From CAWVVV01 sp964629165 (lineage in GTDB: Bacteria; Verrucomicrobiota; Verrucomicrobiia; Opitutales; Oceanipulchritudinaceae): DNA of 8,129 nt. The translations under genes and the position numbers were made by a program. Positions 1 through 4,676 of the stretch are shown here, in pieces (position 1 is the stretch's first letter; each line of letters begins with the position of its first letter). The DNA lies in contig CAZVQJ010000136.1 in the NCBI GenBank assembly GCA_964629165.1, positions 1 through 8,129 on the forward strand, in the 5' to 3' direction. The notes beneath the pieces are model-generated. The model searched no databases. It had not been told where the DNA came from and was given only the letters and a program-made list of their open reading frames with translations.

Positions 1-186
1 CGTAGTTTTCTTTCGTTTCCTCGGCACGAGTATTTCCGGCGGGTGCTCTGTAACCTTCTTGGTAGAGATATCGATCGCGGGGCGCTCCCTCGTGACAGGG
101 ACCTCATCGGTGCTATGGTGAAGGAGATCTGTTTCACGAACGCTCGCGACTTCTTCGGTCTTGAGCTGGATCCCCAGTTCCAGTAG
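1..186 (+). CDS. uxaC: Uronate (glucuronate/galacturonate) isomerase, C-terminal end (partial)
   Basis: The first frame is open from base 1 to a TAG at 184-186 and gives the last 61 residues of a protein whose start lies outside the window. It begins RSFLSFPRHEYFRRVLCNLL and continues to ICFTNARDFFGLEL near the end. These two blocks match the conserved C-terminus of UxaC as I remember it from E. coli (the SRSFLSY.RHEYFRR and ICFNNARDYF regions). The family catalyses reversible isomerisation of D-glucuronate to D-fructuronate and D-galacturonate to D-tagaturonate in the cytoplasm, the first step of bacterial hexuronate breakdown. It belongs to the amidohydrolase superfamily, but the metal-binding residues are upstream of what is visible here. 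The stop is followed 8 bases later by a transporter gene on the same strand, so co-transcription is likely. The identity rests on a short but very characteristic C-terminus. Confidence 0.9.
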   Translation, partial: RSFLSFPRHEYFRRVLCNLLGRDIDRGALPRDRDLIGAMVKEICFTNARDFFGLELDPQFQ

Positions 187-194
187 CTCCGGGA

Positions 195-1130
195 ATGGTG
201 AAGCCATTTGCGGGCGGCGAGGGGGCTTCGGCAAACGGCCTTCTGGGTCAACTGCGCAATCCCGGCTGCCTCTTGCTGGTGGGTGCGCTTCTCGCCGTTT
301 CACTCGTCATCGCCAAGGGAGCGGCGGCGTCAGGAGCGCCTCTTCTTTCCTTCCTGACAGCTTCCATGGTGGGCGCTGGATCGATCCTTGCATTTCTCGC
401 CGTTATCCGGCGGCAAGCCGTCCCGCTGAACCGGCAACTGGCCGCTTACGGAATCATTAGCGGGGCTCTCTTCGCCCTCCCCAACGGGCTCGCTTTTTTT
501 GTCGTCCCACACGCCGGGGCGGCCTTCGTTTCCCTCAGTTTCGCATTTCCCGTCCTTCTGACGTGGATCCTCGCCGTTCTGCTGAAGATGGAGTCCATTT
601 CCTGGCGGCGGACCGGCGGCGTCCTCCTTGGCTTGTCCGGGGGATTCGCTCTCGCGATTGGAGAAATCGGGAGTCCCACCGCCCGTCCGCAATGGATGCT
701 GGCAATCGTCGCCATCCCCGTCGTGATTGCGATGGGCAACGTCTATCGAACGCTGCGATGGCCGGTCCGAATCGCTCCTCTCTACCTCGCCGCACTCATG
801 ATGTTTGGCGGTGCCCTCACCCTCCTGCCCATCGCCGGAATGGTGGAGGGAAACCAGTGGCAGGATCTTAGCGATGCACCGCGGGTTTATGCCCTTCTCC
901 TCTGTGAGATCATCGTATTCGCCGTTCTCTACATCGCCTATTTTCTGCTGCAGAAATGGGCCGGCCCGGTCTATTTCAGTCAGATCGGAACGGTCGCAGC
1001 CGTCATCGGGGCGATCATCGGCATTCTCCTCCTCGGGGAGCCCATCCCACCCAATCTCGGCGTTGCCAGCCTCTTCCTCATCGGAGGCATGGTGTTGTTT
1101 CATCGCCATCCGCGCCGCCTCCACCGGTAA
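195..1130 (+). CDS. DMT-superfamily (EamA-type) membrane transporter
   Basis: This 311-residue, very hydrophobic protein has about ten predicted membrane segments, roughly at residues 24-42, 49-70, 83-102, 107-130, 139-156, 166-184, 194-214, 231-252, 262-280 and 287-303. Length and topology fit the two-repeat EamA (drug/metabolite transporter) fold. The second repeat ends with a typical block around residues 262-301, containing IGTVAAVIGAIIGILLLGE and then a glycine-rich last helix. EamA proteins move small metabolites across the inner membrane, often outward, but the substrate cannot be read from sequence. The start is ATG at 195, because the frame is closed upstream by TGA at 162-164. No clear Shine-Dalgarno sequence precedes it; only GGGA lies nearby. 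The gene follows uxaC by 8 bases, which suggests an operon and possibly a hexuronate-related cargo, though that is inference. The tail is short and basic (HRHPRRLHR), as expected for a cytoplasmic end. Confidence 0.87.
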   Translation: MVKPFAGGEGASANGLLGQLRNPGCLLLVGALLAVSLVIAKGAAASGAPLLSFLTASMVGAGSILAFLAVIRRQAVPLNRQLAAYGIISGALFALPNGLAFFVVPHAGAAFVSLSFAFPVLLTWILAVLLKMESISWRRTGGVLLGLSGGFALAIGEIGSPTARPQWMLAIVAIPVVIAMGNVYRTLRWPVRIAPLYLAALMMFGGALTLLPIAGMVEGNQWQDLSDAPRVYALLLCEIIVFAVLYIAYFLLQKWAGPVYFSQIGTVAAVIGAIIGILLLGEPIPPNLGVASLFLIGGMVLFHRHPRRLHR

Positions 1131-1154
1131 TCGCGGGACTGGCATCGCTTTCGC

Positions 1155-1179
1155 GCGCCGGATCACGCAGCTTCGGCGC
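1155..1179. terminator. Possible weak hairpin between convergent genes
   Basis: GCGCCG at 1155-1160 can pair with CGGCGC at 1174-1179 around a 13-base loop. It lies in the 56-bp gap between the end of the transporter gene and the end of asnS, which point toward each other. No T-tract follows on either strand, so it is not a standard intrinsic terminator. Position is the main argument for it. Confidence 0.25.
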
Positions 1180-1186
1180 CACGCTT

Positions 1187-2572
1187 TCAGAAATCCGCTA
1201 CGCCAGGAGTGCGTGCAAAGGGAATCACATCGCGGATGTTGGCGACGCCTGTCACGAACATCAGGATACGCTCGAACCCGAGTCCAAAGCCCGCGTGGGG
1301 CACCGATCCGTAGCGGCGCAGATCACGGTACCACCAGTAGTCTTCAGGATCCAGTCCATGGTGGGCAAGGGCGGCGTCGAGCGGCTCGAGACGTTCTTCG
1401 CGCTGGCTGCCGCCCACGATCTCACCGATCCCCGGCACAAGCACATCCATCGCGGCTACCGTCTTTCCGTCGTCGTTCTGTCGCATGTAGAACGGCTTGA
1501 TCTCCTTCGGGTAGTCAAAAACCGTCACCGGGCACTTGAAGTGCTCTTCGGTCAACCAGCGTTCATGTTCGCTCTGGAGATTGTTCCCATACTCCACCGG
1601 GTATGTGAACTTCGCCTTGGCATGTTGAAGGAGATGCACCGCCTCCGTATATGAAACACGCTGAAACGGCCGCTCGAGCACGAACTGCAGCCGTTCCTCC
1701 AGCTTCTTGTCGACGAAGCCGGTGAACAATTCCATGTCGTCGGCAGCATGCTCCAGCGTGTCGGCGATAAGATATTTCACGAAAACCTCCGCGAGCTCCA
1801 TGTCGCCCGCGAGGTCGCAGAAGGCCATTTCCGGTTCGACCATCCAGAATTCGCTCGCATGCCGGGAGGTGTGTGAGTTTTCCGCCCGAAAGGTGGGGCC
1901 GAAGGTGTAGATGTTGCTATGGGACGACGCGAAGATCTCGCCCTCAAGCTGTCCGCTGACGGTGAGAAATGTCTGCTTTCCGAAAAAATCGCGGGAAACA
2001 TCCACTTCCCCCTCCTCGGTCCGCGGCGGATTCCGGGGGTCGATCGTCGAAACCCGGAACATCTCTCCGGCGCCCTCACAGTCACTCGCGGTGATGATCG
2101 GGGTATGCACATAGAGGAAACCGCGCTCCTGAAAAAAGGTGTGAATGGCATAGGCCAAGCGGCTCCGAACCCGAAACACCGCGCCAAAGAGATTCGAACG
2201 CGGTCGCAGATGAGCGATCTCCCGGAGATACTCCGGGCTGTGCCGCTTTTTCTGAAGCGGATAGGACGCCTCCGACGAGCCGACGAGGAGCAGATCGCGG
2301 GCGCGGATCTCCCAAGCCTGTCCCTTGCCCTGGGACGCCACCAACTCTCCGGAAGCATCGACCGACGCTCCCGTCGTGAACTCATGAATACGTTCGTAGG
2401 CAGGGCAACCCGCGTCCACAATCACCTGGATGCTTTTCAGGGAAGTCCCGTCATTGACCTCGAGAAACGAGATTCCCTTGGCGTCGCGGCGCGTCCTGAT
2501 CCACCCCTGCACGCGAATGGCATCGCGAGCCGCCGTCGCACGAAGCGCTTCCCGAACAAAAGTGCGTTCCAT
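1187..2572 (-). CDS. asnS: Asparaginyl-tRNA synthetase (AsnRS)
   Basis: This 461-residue protein is close to the usual bacterial AsnRS length of about 466. It charges tRNA-Asn with asparagine in the cytoplasm, using ATP. An OB-fold anticodon-binding domain occupies about residues 18-98 (IRVQGWIRTRRDAKGISFLEVNDG region). The class II catalytic core follows. Motif 1 is around residues 140-160. The segment TASDCEGAGEMFRV (161-174) is typical of AsnRS rather than AspRS. Motif 2 is GPTFRAENSHTSRH at 225-238. Motif 3 is GFGLGFERI at 428-436, with IRDVIPFARTPG ending at 457. An intact N-terminal domain separates it from the truncated AsnA-like paralogues. The ATG at 2572 gives a full-length N-terminus, but no Shine-Dalgarno is visible. 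Instead, a hairpin sits 8 bases before the start. The gene is 45 bp downstream of the SUI1 gene and probably shares its transcript. Its presence means at least part of Asn-tRNA is made by direct charging. Confidence 0.97.
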   Translation of the reverse strand: MERTFVREALRATAARDAIRVQGWIRTRRDAKGISFLEVNDGTSLKSIQVIVDAGCPAYERIHEFTTGASVDASGELVASQGKGQAWEIRARDLLLVGSSEASYPLQKKRHSPEYLREIAHLRPRSNLFGAVFRVRSRLAYAIHTFFQERGFLYVHTPIITASDCEGAGEMFRVSTIDPRNPPRTEEGEVDVSRDFFGKQTFLTVSGQLEGEIFASSHSNIYTFGPTFRAENSHTSRHASEFWMVEPEMAFCDLAGDMELAEVFVKYLIADTLEHAADDMELFTGFVDKKLEERLQFVLERPFQRVSYTEAVHLLQHAKAKFTYPVEYGNNLQSEHERWLTEEHFKCPVTVFDYPKEIKPFYMRQNDDGKTVAAMDVLVPGIGEIVGGSQREERLEPLDAALAHHGLDPEDYWWYRDLRRYGSVPHAGFGLGFERILMFVTGVANIRDVIPFARTPGVADF

Positions 2573-2580
2573 GGAGCCAA

Positions 2581-2598
2581 GGGAACACGCTGTTTCCC
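2581..2598 (-). promoter_or_regulatory. Hairpin just upstream of the asnS start
   Basis: On the minus strand GGGAAACA pairs with TGTTCCC around a GCG triloop, with one bulged A. It occupies most of the 45-bp spacer between the SUI1 gene and asnS and ends 8 bases before the asnS ATG, where a ribosome binding site would normally be. There is no T-tract after it, so termination is doubtful. It could shape translation initiation or mRNA stability, or be a processing site. The pairing is seen in the sequence; the role is inference. Confidence 0.4.
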
Positions 2599-2617
2599 AC
2601 GCGTCAACGACCGTGAG

Positions 2618-3010
2618 TCAGCCGCCCGCGAGGACGACCCGATATCCGTCCGCCTCCAGCAGCGTGCGAACCTTTTCCCGTTGATCCCCCTGGATCTCGA
2701 TGACCCGACCCTTCACCGTTCCGCCGACTCCGCAGGTGGTCTTCAGGCGTTTTGCAAGCGCTTCGAGCTGGCGGTCGTTGACGCCGATGAAGCCGCTGAT
2801 CTCGGTCACGGTCTTTCCGCCCTTTCCCCCTTTGAGGCGCCGGACGTCGAGCCGTGGCGGGGGACCCTTGCGGGCTTTGACAGGAGCCTGTTTCGGAGCC
2901 GGTTGAGGGGTTCCCGGCGGGAGACCGACGGACGAAAGGGCAGAAAACGGATTCCCCACCCCGAGATTGTCCCCGCCTTCTGTCGGGATGCGTGCTGTCT
3001 TGCGGGCCAT
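2618..3010 (-). CDS. SUI1-domain translation initiation factor (YciH/eIF1-like)
   Basis: The 130-residue protein has a proline- and lysine-rich, probably disordered N-terminal part (about 1-52) followed by a SUI1 fold (about 53-129). The diagnostic stretch runs from GGKGGKTVTEISGF (61-74) through LAKRLKTTCGVGGTVKG (85-101) and VIEIQGDQREKV to the end. The segment CGVGGTVK with a following IQGDQ is the signature of the eIF1/SUI1/YciH family. In eukaryotes and archaea this fold supports start-codon selection on the small ribosomal subunit. The bacterial YciH role is less certain and is thought to affect initiation fidelity or stress-time translation. The gene starts 8 bp after a small unknown gene and is followed by asnS, which supports a translation-related unit. 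ATG at 3010 is preceded by GAAGA immediately upstream and AGGAG about 18-22 bases upstream, neither ideally placed. The usual symbol would be yciH, which I leave out because orthology is not certain. Confidence 0.92.
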   Translation of the reverse strand: MARKTARIPTEGGDNLGVGNPFSALSSVGLPPGTPQPAPKQAPVKARKGPPPRLDVRRLKGGKGGKTVTEISGFIGVNDRQLEALAKRLKTTCGVGGTVKGRVIEIQGDQREKVRTLLEADGYRVVLAGG

Positions 3011-3018
3011 TCTTCGAA

Positions 3019-3219
3019 CTATTCGGTGTTCTCCTGCATGCAGGCAAAGGCCTTTGCATAACTCCGCTTCTGCAAATAATGGCGCAGATGAGGATCAAGA
3101 TCCGCCTCATTGTCGCGGGCGACGGCGTCGAGAACCCGCAAGGCATCCGCCACAGTCATTTCGACCGTTTCATCCCTTTCCACAATTACGCGCAGGGCCG
3201 CTGCAATCTCCTTCTTCAT
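3019..3219 (-). CDS. Small uncharacterised protein (66 aa)
   Basis: I do not recognise a family. The protein starts MKKEIAAALRVIVERDE and ends AKAFACMQENTE. It looks soluble, helical and charged, with no membrane segment, signal peptide or cysteine motif. A second half with DPHLRHYLQKRSY resembles a helical repeat or binding surface. The reading frame stays open upstream to an ATG at 3375, but I chose the ATG at 3219. The extra 52 residues would overlap the end of the MFS gene by about 100 bases and have the glycine-, serine- and arginine-rich look of a shadow frame. From the chosen Met onward the composition is protein-like. No good Shine-Dalgarno is present, only CTCCGGA directly before ATG. 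The gene ends 8 bp before the SUI1 gene, so translational linkage with that factor is likely. A role in translation is a guess based on context only. Confidence 0.7.
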   Translation of the reverse strand: MKKEIAAALRVIVERDETVEMTVADALRVLDAVARDNEADLDPHLRHYLQKRSYAKAFACMQENTE

Positions 3220-3259
3220 TCCGGAGCCAGTGTGCGGCCCATCGAAATGAGAGCAATCC

Positions 3260-3290
3260 TCCGCTGGGAAGAACTTAGCGGAAACTCCGC
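3260..3290 (-). promoter_or_regulatory. Two mutually exclusive hairpins at the 3' end of the MFS gene
   Basis: On the minus strand GCGGA (3290-3286) can pair with TCCGC (3282-3278) around a 3-base loop. Alternatively TCCGCT (3282-3277) can pair with AGCGGA (3265-3260) around an 11-base loop. The middle segment is shared, so only one hairpin can form at a time. The first lies inside the last codons of the MFS gene, and the second spans its stop and the spacer before the 66-residue gene. This layout recalls an attenuator but is short, and the second hairpin is not followed by a T-tract. Confidence 0.25.
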
Positions 3291-4588
3291 AAGATACCGC
3301 GCCGGATCGCCCGCAATGGCGTGATCCGCTTGCCCCGCGGATCATCGACCCAGCTGAGACAGGCAAAGCTTCCAAGACAAAGAACGACGGTGCAGAATGT
3401 CACCGCGTGAAATCCGGACAGCGACCACACGACCTGTGTGACACCGGAGAATGAGAGAATCGCAACCATCGTGAGCAGCGCCATTCCGGAGAGATATCCG
3501 GCTTTTCCATCGTCGGGACTCAGCTCCATGAGGAGAGTGTCCTTGCCCACGACCATGAGCATCTGGCTGAAGCCAAAAGCCGCATACGCCGCCTGAGCCT
3601 GCCAGCCGTTCTCAATGAACGACGCCGGAGCGATGAAAACGCAGATCATGATCAGGCCAAAACCAAAGGTCGCGCGCCCACCCCACCGGTCTCCGATCGC
3701 GGCGGCGAGCAGGTTTCCGGCGGACTGCCCGACCATCTGCCACATCGCGAGCACTCCCAGATAACTCTTCGGCTCCCCCAGACGCTCGAGAATGGTGACG
3801 GCGTAGAACGGCGGAATCATCATGAACGAGTGCATCAGGACGAGCGCACCGGCAAAACAGAGCCGTGAACGGCGATCGGGCCCAGGGGCATAATAGCGCT
3901 TGAATACCCGCCGCACACCGCCCGGAGCCGCCACTGTGCCGCTCGGTGTTTGCGGCGATTCCCTGACGAGGAGCAATGTTCCCCACGAAGCAAAGAAGAA
4001 TACCGAGGCGAAGAGGTGGAGCAGCCCATAACCTCCGTTCCCGGGATAGTTGAGCAGCGTCCGCTCGATCACAATCCCGGCAAGAATCCCCGTGATGCCT
4101 CCGAAGAGCAGGCGGTAGGCGAGATTCGAAGCCCGTCTCGACGCTGGAAGCGAGCCCATGTAGAGGCGTTGCCAAGCCGAGAACCCAACTCCGCCAATCA
4201 GTCCCGAGAGGAACGGCGTGGCGGCCAGAAGCACCACTGTCCACAAGGGAGAGAGGTCACCGAAGATCAAGACGAAGCCAACCGGCACGTAGATGAATCG
4301 CTGGCAGAATCCGGTGAACGCGGCGAACGGCTTCATCCGCGGCAGACGGTCGATCCATCCTGCCGTCAGCACGGGAACTCCGAACATGCCGATAACCATG
4401 ATGCCCGGCATCAACGCCGCCACCCAGCTCGGACCACCCTCGCCAAGGATCAGCGCGGGCAGCAGGGTCTGCGCATTGACGAAGCCGATCGCACAGGTGA
4501 AGAGCCCTCCCTCGAACAGGAAGGCCCAATAGTTCCGTCGTTCCGACGTCGCCGTCGGGACCAGACTTCCGTTACGATTCGTCTTCAA
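3275..4588 (-). CDS. Major facilitator superfamily (MFS) transporter
   Basis: This is a 437-residue polytopic membrane protein with about twelve hydrophobic segments in two halves, joined by a charged central loop at about residues 208-243 (GGVRRVFKRYYAPGPDRRSR). After the second membrane segment it has AGWIDRLPRMKP (76-87), and the equivalent place in the second half has GDRWGGRATF (299-308). Both resemble the MFS loop 2-3 and 8-9 motif with a Gly-Asp/basic pattern. The C-terminus is short, cytoplasmic and basic. The substrate cannot be named. The start is uncertain: no ATG exists before residue 60, so TTG at 4588 is the best start for a complete first helix (about 22-45). It has no Shine-Dalgarno. 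The frame upstream stays open to the helicase stop codon at 4676-4678. The gene follows an 87-bp hairpin-rich spacer and precedes the small gene by 55 bp. Confidence 0.85.
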   Translation of the reverse strand: MKTNRNGSLVPTATSERRNYWAFLFEGGLFTCAIGFVNAQTLLPALILGEGGPSWVAALMPGIMVIGMFGVPVLTAGWIDRLPRMKPFAAFTGFCQRFIYVPVGFVLIFGDLSPLWTVVLLAATPFLSGLIGGVGFSAWQRLYMGSLPASRRASNLAYRLLFGGITGILAGIVIERTLLNYPGNGGYGLLHLFASVFFFASWGTLLLVRESPQTPSGTVAAPGGVRRVFKRYYAPGPDRRSRLCFAGALVLMHSFMMIPPFYAVTILERLGEPKSYLGVLAMWQMVGQSAGNLLAAAIGDRWGGRATFGFGLIMICVFIAPASFIENGWQAQAAYAAFGFSQMLMVVGKDTLLMELSPDDGKAGYLSGMALLTMVAILSFSGVTQVVWSLSGFHAVTFCTVVLCLGSFACLSWVDDPRGKRITPLRAIRRGILRSFR

Positions 4589-4595
4589 GTGACGG

Positions 4596-4626
4596 GCTAT
4601 AGATCCACCCGCGCCCGCAACGACAA
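4596..4626 (-). promoter_or_regulatory. Weak candidate promoter for the MFS gene
   Basis: The minus strand has TATAGC at 4601-4596 as a possible -10 element and TTGTCG at 4626-4621 as a possible -35, each matching about 4 of 6 consensus bases with a 19-base spacer. The expected transcript start falls at about 4589, next to the TTG start codon. Both boxes and the spacer are imperfect, so this is only a suggestion that the MFS gene might be transcribed separately from the helicase. Confidence 0.2.
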
Positions 4627-4629
4627 GCC

Positions 4630-4676
4630 TGAAGCCACCGGCGGCTTCAATTCCGAAGGAATGGCCGCAGGGCCAT
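4630..4676. repeat. Three tandem hairpins between helicase and MFS genes (REP-like?)
   Basis: Three perfect palindromes stand side by side. TGAAGCC (4630-4636) pairs with GGCTTCA (4643-4649) around a 6-base loop. ATTCC (4650-4654) pairs with GGAAT (4658-4662) around GAA. ATGGCC (4661-4666) pairs with GGCCAT (4671-4676) around GCAG. The second and third share two bases. The last arm reaches into the TGA stop codon of the helicase gene. There is no T-tract on either strand, so this is not a classical rho-independent terminator. The dense palindromes recall dispersed REP-type intergenic elements or a 3'-end stabiliser of the helicase mRNA. The pairing is directly visible; the repeat nature is inferred and needs other copies in the genome. 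Confidence 0.6.

Noticed and set aside
330..1166. Open frame of 278 codons on the minus strand
   Set aside because: It is antisense to the DMT transporter. It is rich in Asp, Gly, Glu and Arg, the expected mirror of a hydrophobic protein.
1919..3061. Long open frame of 380 codons on the plus strand
   Set aside because: It lies antisense to asnS and the SUI1 gene, both of which have clear family signatures. Its product is arginine-rich with no recognisable domain, as expected for a shadow frame in GC-rich DNA.
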